Shown: positions 17,762 through 26,968 of the stretch, in pieces
How the letters are laid out: the number at the start of each line of letters is the position of its first letter
Position numbering within the stretch: the stretch's first letter is position 1
NCBI RefSeq assembly: GCF_004208525.1
Contig: NZ_SGIT01000002.1
Coordinates: 434,001-498,000, forward strand
DNA length: 64,000 bases
Direction: 5' to 3'
Source of the DNA: Sphingobacterium corticibacterium
GTDB lineage: Bacteria > Bacteroidota > Bacteroidia > Sphingobacteriales > Sphingobacteriaceae
Notes under the pieces: generated by a model
The model's database searches: none
What the model saw: only the letters and a program-made list of their open reading frames with translations
What the model was told of the DNA's origin: nothing
Made by a program: the position numbers and the translations under genes

Positions 17762-18579
17762 CATCATCCCATATCAGTTTTCAAGAGCTGGAAGATATTA
17801 TCGAATTATTGGGAAAAGTTTCTGGCTTTAATCTCGTGGGATACAGCAAATCTTCGCTAAAACGCCGTGTACAGCGCGTGCTGGATTTGGAGCGAATGGA
17901 TATCGTTGATTTAAAGAATGCCATTGTCAATGTAGAAGGTTTCCGTACCTACTTGATGAATGAGATCACGGTCAACGTCACGGAAATGTTTAGGGATCCG
18001 TTTTATTATGCTGCCTTACGGACAGACGTCTTTCCCTATCTTGAAACCTTTCCCCGTCTAAAATTTTGGAGTGCCGGATGTTCCAGCGGAGAAGAAGTCT
18101 ACTCATTAGCGATCATGTTAACCGAAGCGAGTTTATATAACCGTAGTTTTATCTACGGCACAGATGTAAACAGCCAAGTATTAGAAGTTGCCAAAAAAGC
18201 GATTTATCCGCTTAAAAATTTCAAACTATATACAGAGAACTATAATGCAACGGGGTCCTTCAGGAGCTTATCAGATTACTATACAGCTATGTATGATGCA
18301 GCCATTATCCATGCGGATATACGGAAGAACATGCTCTTTTCCCAACATAATCTCGCTACAGACTATGTATTCAATGAATTCCAATTTATATCCTGTCGCA
18401 ATGTGCTTATCTATTTCGATTTGGAATTGCAAAACCGTATCTTTCATTTGTTCTATGAATCCTTAAGTGAATTCGGTTTTCTATGTTTAGGTACAAAAGA
18501 AACATTATTCAATCACGAAATCATGGCTAAATTCAAGGTGATTAATAAAAAATTTAATATCTATCAAAAAATAAAGTGA
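17749..18579 (+). CDS. CheR-type protein-glutamate O-methyltransferase
   Basis: The 276-residue protein has an N-terminal helical domain (about 1-85, KSSLKRRVQRVL) and a SAM-dependent methyltransferase domain with KFWSAGCSSGEEVYSLAI (motif I), YGTDVNSQVLEVA and FISCRNVLIYFD. CheR enzymes methylate receptor glutamates using S-adenosylmethionine. No chemoreceptor, CheA or CheW gene is present, so it is probably part of a non-chemotactic kinase system. It starts inside the upstream kinase gene and its TGA shares a base with the cheB ATG, implying translational coupling. Confidence 0.9.
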   Translation: MAKLTSSHISFQELEDIIELLGKVSGFNLVGYSKSSLKRRVQRVLDLERMDIVDLKNAIVNVEGFRTYLMNEITVNVTEMFRDPFYYAALRTDVFPYLETFPRLKFWSAGCSSGEEVYSLAIMLTEASLYNRSFIYGTDVNSQVLEVAKKAIYPLKNFKLYTENYNATGSFRSLSDYYTAMYDAAIIHADIRKNMLFSQHNLATDYVFNEFQFISCRNVLIYFDLELQNRIFHLFYESLSEFGFLCLGTKETLFNHEIMAKFKVINKKFNIYQKIK

Positions 18580-19145
18580 TGGAAAAAGCGAATGAAGTTG
18601 TTTTAATTGGCGGGAGTGCTGGGTCCTATACACTAATTACCGACATGATGGCAGCTTTACCGGAGACTTTCTCTCCTGCAATTATCATCGTTATTCATCG
18701 CAACCCGAGGTTTACCACAAAAATAGAAGACACACTATCGACGAGGCTCCAGAAGGAAGTTGTCCAAGCAGCGGATAAAGCAGCCATCTTAAAAGGGGGG
18801 ATATATTTTGCTGCACCGGGTTATCATTTACTGGTAGAGCCAGATAAGACCTTTTCGTTGGATATTTCCGAACGCATTCATTTTTCCCGTCCTTCTATAG
18901 ACGTGCTTTTTGAGACGGCGGCAGACGTATTCCTCGACCGTTGTACTGCCTTTTTACTATCGGGGGCCAATCAAGATGGTACAGATGGCATTCGGCAATT
19001 GCAGCGGATGGGGGCAAAAGTCATCGTGCAATCTCCAACCGAAGCTTCTATTTCAACGATGCCGAAACATGCTATTGAGGCCAGTGAACGTGTCGATATA
19101 TATAGTAACCGACAGATTATGTCGTATTTCAGAAATTTAAAATAA
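18579..19145 (+). CDS. Stand-alone CheB-type methylesterase domain protein
   Basis: The 188-residue protein consists only of the CheB catalytic domain. The Ser-His-Asp triad is visible in IGGSAGS (Ser near 11), IVIHRNP (His near 40) and SGANQDGTDGIRQL (Asp near 130). There is no N-terminal receiver domain, so its activity cannot be controlled by phosphorylation in the way of E. coli CheB. The ATG at 18579 is preferred over the in-frame GTG at 18576. It lies between CheR and the second hybrid kinase. Confidence 0.88.
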   Translation: MEKANEVVLIGGSAGSYTLITDMMAALPETFSPAIIIVIHRNPRFTTKIEDTLSTRLQKEVVQAADKAAILKGGIYFAAPGYHLLVEPDKTFSLDISERIHFSRPSIDVLFETAADVFLDRCTAFLLSGANQDGTDGIRQLQRMGAKVIVQSPTEASISTMPKHAIEASERVDIYSNRQIMSYFRNLK

Positions 19146-19152
19146 AATCAAC

Positions 19153-20757
19153 ATGAAGCATGTTAATCTTCTCATTTTAGATGACAAGGAAGAAAACATC
19201 GTCAGTTTATCGGCATTGCTTTCGGAAGTCGAACATATCCATATTATCAGTTCCACCGATCCCAATGAGGCGCTTAAAATTTGTTGGAAAAACGATATTG
19301 CCATTGCCCTGGTAGATGTGCAAATGCCCGAAATAAACGGTTTTGAATTTGTTTCTCTACTGAAATCAAATCCCAAGACAAATCATATTATGGCCATTAT
19401 GGTGACGGCAATTTCAAAAGAAGACAAATACCTGTTGAAAGGATTGGAAAGCGGAGCGGTAGACTATCTTTACAAACCCCTCAATCCGGAGATAACGATC
19501 GCAAAAGTGTCTTCTTTTGTAAGCCAAATCCACATACAAGAAGAGATTAAGCAAAAGAACATCGCGTTGGAGGAATCGCAAAGACAACTCATCCTTGCAA
19601 AAGAAGAAGCAGAAGAGGCCCGCAAATCAAAAGAAAGCTTCCTGGCCAATATGAGTCATGAAATCCGAACACCGATTAACGGTATTGTAGGCATTATACA
19701 CATCCTTCGGAATACATCCCTTAATGACGAGCAACGCGACTGGATCAATCGATTAGACAGTGCTTCAAATTCCCTTTTACTCATCATAAACGATATTCTC
19801 GATATTTCCAAGATTGATTCGGGTATGATGAGAATAGAATATGAAAACTTCTCCATCCACAAGAAATTGACAGATATCAATAACTTTTTCAAGATAAAGG
19901 CGCTAGATAAACATATTACCTTCGAAACAATTATTGATCCGCAATTACCGGAATATATAAAAAGCTCTCCGATACGTATACAGCAGATCATCGACAATTT
20001 CATATCCAATGCATTGAAATTCACGAAAGAGGGTAAAATTACATTGAAAGCAAGTGTTGTGGAACAAGAGGATGCTCAATGTACGATTAAATTTACCGTA
20101 ACAGACACTGGAATAGGTATCAAATCAGAAGCCCTCGAAAAGATATTCCTTGCTTTCGAACAGGGAGATGACAGTATCACCAAAAAATATGGTGGGACTG
20201 GCTTGGGATTGGCTATTGTAAAACGGTTAGCAGATCTACTCGATGGAAAAATCGAAGCGGAGAGTACTTACGGCGTCGGGTCTACGTTCTCGTTCCAAGC
20301 AACGTTCCAAAAAATAGACGATTTTAAACAGCAGGAAACATTAGATACGGAAACTATACCGTCTTTGCATAAATTTGATCATGTTCGGATTCTCGTCGCA
20401 GAAGACAACGAATTAAACAGTTTTATGCTTGAACACATACTAAAATCTTGGGGATGCGAGGTCGATGTGGCCAAAAACGGACATATTGCCATCGAATATG
20501 TAAACCAATACGATTACGACCTTATCATGATGGACACACACATGCCTGTTATGTCGGGATTTGAAGCTATACAGGAAATTAAAACGCACCCCAATCCGCA
20601 AAAGGCCTCTACGCCCATTATCACGATTTCCGCTTCGGTATTAGAACATGAACAAGCCGCTGCATATGAAGCGGGAGCAGACAGTGTAATCGGAAAACCT
20701 TTTGATCCTATTGATTTATATCAGAAAATTGACAAACTTATCTCAAAAAGGGTGTAA
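19153..20757 (+). CDS. Cytoplasmic hybrid histidine kinase (receiver-HisKA-HATPase-receiver)
   Basis: The 534-residue protein has no membrane segment. Domains: receiver (about 1-120; acidic pocket LDD, phospho-Asp in VDVQMPEINGFEF), coiled coil (130-165), HisKA (FLANMSHEIRTPINGIVGI, phospho-His near 175), HATPase_c (VTDTGIGI, GGTGLGLAI), and a C-terminal receiver (ILVAEDNELN, MMDTHMPVMSGFEA). The N-terminal receiver probably takes phosphate from the GAF-containing kinase upstream, making the four genes a relay. It is 7 bp after the CheB gene. No DNA-binding output is encoded nearby. Confidence 0.92.
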   Translation: MKHVNLLILDDKEENIVSLSALLSEVEHIHIISSTDPNEALKICWKNDIAIALVDVQMPEINGFEFVSLLKSNPKTNHIMAIMVTAISKEDKYLLKGLESGAVDYLYKPLNPEITIAKVSSFVSQIHIQEEIKQKNIALEESQRQLILAKEEAEEARKSKESFLANMSHEIRTPINGIVGIIHILRNTSLNDEQRDWINRLDSASNSLLLIINDILDISKIDSGMMRIEYENFSIHKKLTDINNFFKIKALDKHITFETIIDPQLPEYIKSSPIRIQQIIDNFISNALKFTKEGKITLKASVVEQEDAQCTIKFTVTDTGIGIKSEALEKIFLAFEQGDDSITKKYGGTGLGLAIVKRLADLLDGKIEAESTYGVGSTFSFQATFQKIDDFKQQETLDTETIPSLHKFDHVRILVAEDNELNSFMLEHILKSWGCEVDVAKNGHIAIEYVNQYDYDLIMMDTHMPVMSGFEAIQEIKTHPNPQKASTPIITISASVLEHEQAAAYEAGADSVIGKPFDPIDLYQKIDKLISKRV

Positions 20758-20833
20758 TATCTTGGTTATAAAATAATATTGGTTAAATTTGTTCAAAAGC
20801 ATATACATAATTATATATTTAACTTTCTTTAAA

Positions 20834-21370
20834 ATGAAAAAATTATTTGTTTTTCCAGCGATTGCTGTCGCATTGTCGTTCGCGGCTTGTGGTGGTTCAG
20901 AAAATAAAAGCACATCAACTACAACAGAAGAAACAACGACAGCTGATGCAGGAAGTACCTCTACAGAAACTGTTCCAGGCATTGAAAACGTGGAATTATC
21001 CAATAAGCCTGTTGTGGAAGGTAATGATCAAATGAAATTTAACACCGAGCTTTTACGCGTAAAAGCAGGTGAGGAAGTTCAACTAACCTTAAAAAATGTA
21101 GGTGAATTGCCGAAAGAATCCATGGGACACAACTTCGTGATATTGGCACCAGGTGTAGACGTAGCCACCTTTGGCGCGGAGGCTGTTGCTGCTGCAGACA
21201 ACGATTACATTCCTAAAACATCTTTAAGTTCCGTTGTTGCACACACGAAATTACTAGGTCCAGGTGAAGAAGACAAAATTACCTTTACGTTAGAAAAGGG
21301 TGTGTATACATTCATCTGTAGTTTCCCTGGACATTTCGGCGTCATGCAGGGTAAAATCGTTGCCGAATAA
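20834..21370 (+). CDS. Azurin-like cupredoxin lipoprotein
   Basis: The 178-residue protein has a lipoprotein signal (MKKLFVFPAIAVALSFAACGG, lipid Cys at 19), a Thr/Ser-rich linker (about 25-50) and a cupredoxin domain. Type-1 copper ligands are visible as GHNFVI (His) and FICSFPGHFGVMQG (Cys, His, Met). It is an azurin-class periplasmic electron carrier tethered by its lipid to a membrane. The start is the ATG at 20834, which gives the signal sequence; a possible upstream start would bury it. It has its own downstream terminator. Confidence 0.95.
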   Translation: MKKLFVFPAIAVALSFAACGGSENKSTSTTTEETTTADAGSTSTETVPGIENVELSNKPVVEGNDQMKFNTELLRVKAGEEVQLTLKNVGELPKESMGHNFVILAPGVDVATFGAEAVAAADNDYIPKTSLSSVVAHTKLLGPGEEDKITFTLEKGVYTFICSFPGHFGVMQGKIVAE

Positions 21371-21403
21371 ATCGGCGTGATTCTTATCATATTGCCCATA
21401 GAG

Positions 21404-21434
21404 AAAGCATTTACAGCCGTAAATGCTTTTTTTA
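21404..21434 (+). terminator. Terminator after the azurin gene
   Basis: A perfect 11-bp stem AAAGCATTTAC/GTAAATGCTTT with loop AGCC is followed by a T-run. Confidence 0.9.
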
Positions 21435-21472
21435 TTTTACGCATTAAATACAATTAAATTTATTTAAATCGT

Positions 21473-21480
21473 TAACTTTG
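21473..21480 (+). promoter_or_regulatory. -7 box TAACTTTG for the first lpdA
   Basis: TAACTTTG sits 26 bp before the ATG at 21506 and downstream of the azurin terminator. The -33 region is AT-rich without a clear TTG. Confidence 0.5.
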
Positions 21481-21505
21481 AGACCGTAACTACAATACTA
21501 TTTTT

Positions 21506-22912
21506 ATGCAATACGACGTAATCGTTATAGGAAGCGGCCCCGGTGGATATGTAAGTGCTATTCGCTGTGCCCAGCTTGGACTAAAAACGGCTGTAATCGA
21601 GAAATATAGCACTTTTGGAGGCACCTGTCTAAACGTAGGCTGTATTCCCTCCAAAGCATTATTGGACAGCTCCGAGCATTATCACAATGCCGCACACCAT
21701 TTTGAAGCGCATGGTATCGGTTTGAGCAACCTCAAGATCGATGTCAAAAAGATGATGGCCCGTAAAAATGACGTCATTTCACAAAATACGGCTGGTATTA
21801 CGTTTCTTTTTAAGAAAAACAAAATAGACACCTATGAGGGTGTTGGATCCTTCGTTGATAAAAACACCATTAAGGTGGCCCAAAAAGATGGTAGCACAAC
21901 GGAACTAAAAACAAAAAATGTAATTATTGCCACGGGTTCAAAACCTACGGCACTTCCGTTCTTACCGATCGACAAAAAACGCATCATTACGTCTACCGAA
22001 GCGCTCAACCTTCAAGAAGTTCCTAAACATCTTATCGTTATCGGTGGCGGCGTAATCGGCTTAGAGCTCGGATCCGTATACGCACGTCTCGGCGCAAAAG
22101 TATCCGTTGTTGAATATGAAAAATCGATCATCGGCACCATGGACGGTGGCTTAGGAAAGGAATTACAGCGTGTATTAAAGAAAAATTTAGGTGTGGAGTT
22201 CTTTTTGGGACATAAGGTTACGGGGGCTACTGCAAAAGGTAAGAAAGTGACGGTAACTGCGGAAGATCCTAAAGGTGAAACCGTGTCCCTAGAGGGTGAC
22301 TATTGTATTGTTGCCGTGGGAAGAACGGCCTATACGGAAGGTCTCGGATTAGAAAATATTGGTATCAAAACCGAAGAGCGAGGCAACAAAATCCCCGTTA
22401 ATGAACATTTAGAAACTGCTGTGGAAGGTGTTTATGCGATCGGCGATGTCATAAAAGGAGCCATGCTTGCGCATAAAGCAGAAGACGAAGGTATTTATGT
22501 AGCCGAGTACATTGTCGGTCAAAAGCCGCATATTGACTATAACCTTATACCTGGCGTAGTATACACTTGGCCGGAGGTTGCTTCTGTCGGAAAAACAGAA
22601 GACCAACTGAAAGAAGCAGGTATAAAATATAAAACCGGTTCATTCTCTTTCAAAGCTTCCGGACGTGCTAAAGCTTCTGGAGACACTGATGGTTTCATCA
22701 AAGTTTTAGCAGATGCCGAAACAGACGAAGTATTAGGTGTACATATGATTGGGCCTAGAGCAGCGGATATGATCGCAGAAGCGGTTGTAGCTATGGAATA
22801 CCGCGCATCAGCTGAAGATATCGGCAGAATATGCCATGCACATCCAACATTTACAGAAGCCCTAAAAGAGGCAGCATTAGCCGCGACAGCAAACAGAGCA
22901 ATTCATGCTTAA
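21506..22912 (+). CDS. lpdA: Dihydrolipoyl dehydrogenase (paralogue 1)
   Basis: This 468-residue flavoprotein has FAD-binding GSGPGGYVSAIRCAQLG, the redox disulfide GGTCLNVGCIPSKALL (Cys near 41 and 46), NAD-binding IGGGVIGLELGSVYARLG, and the C-terminal catalytic His-Glu in CHAHPTFTEALKEA. It reoxidises the lipoyl group as E3 of 2-oxoacid dehydrogenase or glycine cleavage complexes. It is monocistronic, with a terminator just downstream. A second lpdA of a different sequence type lies at 23941-25329, so the two may serve different complexes. Confidence 0.95.
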   Translation: MQYDVIVIGSGPGGYVSAIRCAQLGLKTAVIEKYSTFGGTCLNVGCIPSKALLDSSEHYHNAAHHFEAHGIGLSNLKIDVKKMMARKNDVISQNTAGITFLFKKNKIDTYEGVGSFVDKNTIKVAQKDGSTTELKTKNVIIATGSKPTALPFLPIDKKRIITSTEALNLQEVPKHLIVIGGGVIGLELGSVYARLGAKVSVVEYEKSIIGTMDGGLGKELQRVLKKNLGVEFFLGHKVTGATAKGKKVTVTAEDPKGETVSLEGDYCIVAVGRTAYTEGLGLENIGIKTEERGNKIPVNEHLETAVEGVYAIGDVIKGAMLAHKAEDEGIYVAEYIVGQKPHIDYNLIPGVVYTWPEVASVGKTEDQLKEAGIKYKTGSFSFKASGRAKASGDTDGFIKVLADAETDEVLGVHMIGPRAADMIAEAVVAMEYRASAEDIGRICHAHPTFTEALKEAALAATANRAIHA

Positions 22913-22918
22913 ATAATA

Positions 22919-22946
22919 AAAGGCAAGATAAATTATCTTGCCTTTT
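22919..22946 (+). terminator. Terminator after lpdA 1
   Basis: The stem AGGCAAGATA/TATCTTGCCT, with loop AAT, is followed by TTTTT. It ends 19 bp before the thioesterase ATG. Confidence 0.88.
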
Positions 22947-22964
22947 TTAATTAATATTAACATT

Positions 22965-23375
22965 ATGAATTTTCACACTAGAAAATGGATAAAACCCGAA
23001 GATCTAAACCCCAATGGCTCCCTGTTCGGTGGCAGGTTGTTAAGTTGGATAGATGAAGAAGCCGTAATCTATGCGATTGTACAACTGAGCAATCCTTATG
23101 TGGTCACGAAGTACATTTCCGAAATCAATTTTGTAAGTTCCGCTAAGCAGGGCGATATTATAGAAATGGGCATCACGGCCACACATTTTGGCACAACATC
23201 CATCACCATGCGATGTGAAGTCCGCAACAAGATTACCCGAAAAACCATACTTTCGATCGACAAGCTTGTATTCGTCAATCTGGATGAGGAGGGCAATCCT
23301 GTACCCCATGGAAAGACAGAGATAACCTACGCTTACATGAGCATCGACTCCTTTCCGGACAGACAACAAGGCTAA
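22965..23375 (+). CDS. Acyl-CoA thioesterase, hotdog fold (YciA-like)
   Basis: The 136-residue single hotdog-domain protein has NPNGSLFGGRLLSWIDEEAV, the usual hot-dog helix and catalytic region (Asn/Asp near residues 12-25), and strand VVTKYISEINFVSSAKQGDIIEM. These match the YciA/acyl-CoA hydrolase family, which cleaves acyl-CoA to free acid and CoA. The start is the ATG at 22965, since the frame upstream lies in the terminator. Its stop codon overlaps the stop of the convergent DUF3817 gene by 4 bp (CTAA). Confidence 0.85.
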   Translation: MNFHTRKWIKPEDLNPNGSLFGGRLLSWIDEEAVIYAIVQLSNPYVVTKYISEINFVSSAKQGDIIEMGITATHFGTTSITMRCEVRNKITRKTILSIDKLVFVNLDEEGNPVPHGKTEITYAYMSIDSFPDRQQG

Positions 23376-23680
23376 AGTGAAGTACCGGTCGTCTTTTGTG
23401 CGTGGATCTGGCGCTTTACATCCCGCTCCACCCAAAAGGATACAACAGGTATCAAGGATGCTAAAAAGTATTTTACCACGCGGCTAAAAGGCCATTTATA
23501 CTCATTCCAGCACATCACCAGCAGAACAACAAACAATACGACTAAAAAACCGTGAATAGAACCGGCGATTCGGACAGCTTCTGGTATATCGGCCAGATAT
23601 TTCAAGGGCATAGCGACAAAAAAAAGAATAACAGTGGAGATAGCCTCCCATAATGCAATTTGCTGAAAAATCCGTAGCAT
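23372..23680 (-). CDS. DUF3817 family integral membrane protein
   Basis: The 102-residue protein has three predicted membrane helices (about 10-26, 41-58 and 68-84). It shows the family pattern EAISTVILFFVAMPLKYLADIPEAV, GSIHGFLVVLFVVLLV and KWPFSRVVKYFLASLIPVVSFWVERDV. DUF3817 members are small inner-membrane proteins of unknown function. It converges on the thioesterase gene; the two stop codons overlap. Confidence 0.88.
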   Translation of the reverse strand: MLRIFQQIALWEAISTVILFFVAMPLKYLADIPEAVRIAGSIHGFLVVLFVVLLVMCWNEYKWPFSRVVKYFLASLIPVVSFWVERDVKRQIHAQKTTGTSL

Positions 23681-23826
23681 AATGAACGATTAAAAGTTTC
23701 CGCAAACATACGGTCTAAAGTCCAATCGCGCTATATTTTAATCATCTATTGACCAAATGCTGACATGTTGCTAGGAATATGGCGAATTCTATATCGAAAA
23801 CAATTTATTCGAATGAAAAAAATATG

Positions 23827-23834
23827 TATTTTTG
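23827..23834 (+). promoter_or_regulatory. -7 box TATTTTTG for the second lpdA
   Basis: TATTTTTG is 106 bp before the ATG at 23941, predicting a leader of about 100 nt. TTT at 23804-23806 is at a suitable -33 distance. The leader itself shows no obvious riboswitch or open frame. Confidence 0.45.
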
Positions 23835-23940
23835 GAACGTTCGCAAAGCGGGCAAGATCTTTTACTACAAAACGTTAACATTAAATGCGTACTCGGAATA
23901 CACATTGTGTGATGAATATGCTTAAAAACAAATACACATT

Positions 23941-25329
23941 ATGAACTACGATATCATAGTAATCGGTAGTGGTCCAGGAGGATATGTAGCTGCCATCCGT
24001 GCTTCTCAATTAGGTTTTAAAACTGCGATTGTAGAACGGGAAGCATTAGGTGGCATCTGCTTAAACTGGGGCTGTATCCCAACCAAAGCGCTATTGAAAA
24101 GTGCGCAAGTATTTGAGTATTTAAATCATGCTGAAGAATACGGCATTAAAGTGGAAGGTGGCGAAGCGGATTTTTCGGCCATTGTAAAGCGGAGTCGTGG
24201 CGTAGCGGACGGTATGAGCAAAGGTATCCAGTTCTTGATGAAAAAGAACAAAATTGATGTGATTATGGGTACCGCCAAAATTAAAAAGGGCGGTAAAATA
24301 GACGTAAAAGGTGCAGACGGTTCTACGAAAGAATATACAGCAAAACACACCATATTGGCAACCGGAGCACGCTCGCGTGAATTGCCTAACTTACCACAAG
24401 ATGGCAAGAAGATCATTGGCTATCGTCAGGCAATGAATCTTCCTAAACAACCAAAATCTTTGGTTGTTGTGGGATCCGGTGCTATCGGCGTAGAGTTTGC
24501 TTATTTCTACAATGCGATCGGAACAAAAGTAACCATCGTAGAATTCATGGATAGGATAGTACCTGTAGAGGATGAAGAGGTTTCCAAACAATTGGAAAAA
24601 TCGCTAAAAAAAGCAGGCATCGATATCATGATCAAATCGGAAGTCCAATCCGTAGATACCAAAGGTGACCTCTCGAAAGTTTCTATCAAAACAGCCAAGG
24701 GAACAGAAACTATTGAAGCTGAAGTTGTACTCTCGGCTGTGGGGATTACCCCAAACATCGAAAATTTAGGTTTAGAAGAAGTTGGTGTAAAAACAGATAA
24801 AGGTCGTGTCATCGTAGACGATTTCTATAAAACAAACATTGACGGTGTTTACGCCATCGGTGACATTGTAAAAGGTCAGGCCCTGGCACACGTTGCTTCT
24901 GCGGAAGGGATAACTTGTGTAGAGAAAATAAAAGGCTTACATGTAGACCCTATCGATTACAATAACATTCCGGGATGTACATACTGTTCGCCAGAAGTTG
25001 CTTCTGTAGGTTATACGGAAAAAGCCGCTAAAGAAGCTGGTTATGAACTTAAGGTGGGTAAATTCCCGTTTTCTGCTTCTGGTAAAGCCTCTGCTGCAGG
25101 TGCGAAAGATGGATTTATCAAATTGATCTTTGATGCGAAATATGGTGAGCTCCTAGGAGCGCATATGATAGGTGCCAACGTGACCGAAATGATTGCAGAA
25201 ATTGTTGTTGCCAGAAAATTGGAGACTACCGGACACGAAATGATTAAAGCCGTTCATCCACACCCAACCATGAGTGAGGCCATTATGGAAGCTGCTGCTG
25301 CAGCTTATGATGAGGTGATTCATTTATAG
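23941..25329 (+). CDS. lpdA: Dihydrolipoyl dehydrogenase (paralogue 2)
   Basis: This 462-residue flavoprotein has FAD-binding GSGPGGYVAAIRASQLG, redox-active GGICLNWGCIPTKALL, NAD-binding GSGAIGVEFAYFYNAIG, and AVHPHPTMSEAIMEA with the catalytic His and Glu. The LNWGCIPTK form differs from LNVGCIPSK in paralogue 1. This suggests an old split rather than a recent copy. It is probably E3 of the pyruvate or branched-chain complex, but which is not decidable here. It ends just before a bidirectional hairpin. Confidence 0.95.
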   Translation: MNYDIIVIGSGPGGYVAAIRASQLGFKTAIVEREALGGICLNWGCIPTKALLKSAQVFEYLNHAEEYGIKVEGGEADFSAIVKRSRGVADGMSKGIQFLMKKNKIDVIMGTAKIKKGGKIDVKGADGSTKEYTAKHTILATGARSRELPNLPQDGKKIIGYRQAMNLPKQPKSLVVVGSGAIGVEFAYFYNAIGTKVTIVEFMDRIVPVEDEEVSKQLEKSLKKAGIDIMIKSEVQSVDTKGDLSKVSIKTAKGTETIEAEVVLSAVGITPNIENLGLEEVGVKTDKGRVIVDDFYKTNIDGVYAIGDIVKGQALAHVASAEGITCVEKIKGLHVDPIDYNNIPGCTYCSPEVASVGYTEKAAKEAGYELKVGKFPFSASGKASAAGAKDGFIKLIFDAKYGELLGAHMIGANVTEMIAEIVVARKLETTGHEMIKAVHPHPTMSEAIMEAAAAAYDEVIHL

Positions 25330-25336
25330 TAATAGA

Positions 25337-25364
25337 AAAGCGAGGCATATGCCTCGCTTTTTAT
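25337..25364. terminator. Bidirectional terminator between lpdA 2 and the LacI regulator
   Basis: A near-perfect palindrome AAAAGCGAGGCATATGCCTCGCTTTT is followed by TTATTTT on + and preceded by AT-rich sequence on -. It overlaps the end of the convergent regulator gene. Confidence 0.88.
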
Positions 25365-26368
25365 TTTAAAACCAACTTCGATTTAAACACGACCGTTTCC
25401 GGTTTCTGTCCATCATCGTTTGTACTTATATGATCAAACAGGATTTCAGCTGCTTTGCGGGCTTGCTTATCGGGATACTGTTCTATGCTACCCATCGGCG
25501 GATTTTCCATATATTTCCATAACGGATAATTTGCGTAGCTGATAAAAAACACATCTTTCTTTTGTACTAATCCTCGCTGACGTACATATTTTATCACATC
25601 TAACGTGACAAAATCATTAAACGACACAATGGCCGATGGGCGCTCCGACAATACCAATAACTTGTCTATCGCTTCGATATTTCCTTGCTCTGTTAAATCA
25701 GTGTGTACTTCATAACGCGCATTGTATTCCAGATTTTCACTTTTCAACGCTTTTCTATAAGCTGCTGCCCGTTCTTGTGAAGCCAGTAAATTTTCCGGAC
25801 CGTTAATCAATGCAATATTTTTATGTCCTAAAGCGGCAAACGATTGGACAGCTTCCCGCATACCGGTAGAAAGATCACTATACACCTTATTAACGCCATC
25901 AATTCTGGGTACGCAATCAAAGAAAACAATAGGAATTTCTGCATCATTTAACATCTCGACAAAACCCAAATCTTCCGTATTTTTTCCTAATGACATCAAA
26001 ATACCATCCACCCGATGCTTCTTGAATGTTTGGAGAATTTTTAATTCACGCGCGGCATTGTCATACGATTGTCCCATCAGCACAGTATAATCGTGTTCTC
26101 CCGCCACCTTTTCAATTTCACTAATGGCAGACGAAAAGAAAGGCTCAGAGAGACTAGGAAGAATAACGCCAATGGTAAATGTACGTCGCTGTTTAAAAAA
26201 TATAGCGGTCTGATTGGGTTCATAATTCAGCTCTTCGGCCATCTTTTTTACCCGCATGGTCGTTACCAACCCAATGCTCGGATGATCATTCAGTGCGCGC
26301 GACACGGTGGACGGCGATATTTTCAGCCTACGTGCAATCTCCTTTATCGTTGCCGGTTTTTTCCTCAT
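25361..26368 (-). CDS. LacI family transcriptional regulator
   Basis: The 335-residue protein has a LacI helix-turn-helix at the extreme N-terminus (TIKEIARRLKISPSTVSRALNDHP) and the hinge MAEELNYEPNQTA. A periplasmic-binding-protein-like effector domain follows (FTIGVILPSLSEPFF onwards). The ATG at 26368 puts the HTH at residue 5 as usual; an ATG at 26392 would add 8 residues. It is probably a repressor or activator of carbohydrate genes, but the target is not visible here. It follows the degenerate HAD gene by about 30 bp on the same strand, so it may be last in the lolD-led operon. Confidence 0.92.
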   Translation of the reverse strand: MRKKPATIKEIARRLKISPSTVSRALNDHPSIGLVTTMRVKKMAEELNYEPNQTAIFFKQRRTFTIGVILPSLSEPFFSSAISEIEKVAGEHDYTVLMGQSYDNAARELKILQTFKKHRVDGILMSLGKNTEDLGFVEMLNDAEIPIVFFDCVPRIDGVNKVYSDLSTGMREAVQSFAALGHKNIALINGPENLLASQERAAAYRKALKSENLEYNARYEVHTDLTEQGNIEAIDKLLVLSERPSAIVSFNDFVTLDVIKYVRQRGLVQKKDVFFISYANYPLWKYMENPPMGSIEQYPDKQARKAAEILFDHISTNDDGQKPETVVFKSKLVLK

Positions 26369-26398
26369 GCCTATACTTTTTTTGATAAACATCCCCTA

Positions 26399-26968
26399 TC
26401 AAAATTCCAACTCCTTCCCGGTAACGATTGAAATTTCATCTGCCGAAACCTGATACTCCTCTTTAAGAAAATCAATAGGATTGATGTTGCGAAACATCAA
26501 TTCACGTATAAAAAACACTTTTAATAACGGCAAAAACCTCGATAAGTCCTGCCAATCGATGTGTTTCAGTTTATTTAGTTGCTCTACGGGGTTTCCATCT
26601 GTGAGTATCCCCACATGCTTTTCTTTCTCAAATAAAGATAACAATAATCTTTTAATATTATCTTTCAATATAAGTTTCAAAGGAAGGTGCGCATTGGCTT
26701 TCAACCTTTCAAAATTTTCACGATAACCTTCATGTAACCCAAAATGTGCGATTGTCTTTGACAGGACTTCATCCTCTCCCATTGTCTCCAACGTTTCCTT
26801 CATAAAATCCACCATATCCTTAGCGACGGGCCGTCCTTCGGTATATTCTACGAAATTGGAAAACAGATAATAGACTTGTAATAAATATTCCGGCTTGGGA
26901 TACAATACATCATCGATTTCAAAAACATAAACTGATTTATTAAAAGCGTGCATTCCGTTATTCATCAT
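26399..26968 (-). CDS. Degenerate HAD-like protein, probably not a normal phosphatase
   Basis: The 189-residue protein resembles HAD hydrolases of the pyrimidine 5'-nucleotidase type, but its motifs are altered. Motif I reads FEIDDVLYP where FDLDDTLYP is usual, so the nucleophile Asp is a Glu. Motif II GILTDG is kept. The end reads EISIVTGKELEF, where motif IV GDSxxxD is expected, and the chain then stops. It is directly adjacent to the pre-ATP-grasp protein upstream. Lack of both the nucleophile and motif IV suggests a binding or regulatory role, or decay. Confidence 0.65.
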   Translation of the reverse strand: MMNNGMHAFNKSVYVFEIDDVLYPKPEYLLQVYYLFSNFVEYTEGRPVAKDMVDFMKETLETMGEDEVLSKTIAHFGLHEGYRENFERLKANAHLPLKLILKDNIKRLLLSLFEKEKHVGILTDGNPVEQLNKLKHIDWQDLSRFLPLLKVFFIRELMFRNINPIDFLKEEYQVSADEISIVTGKELEF

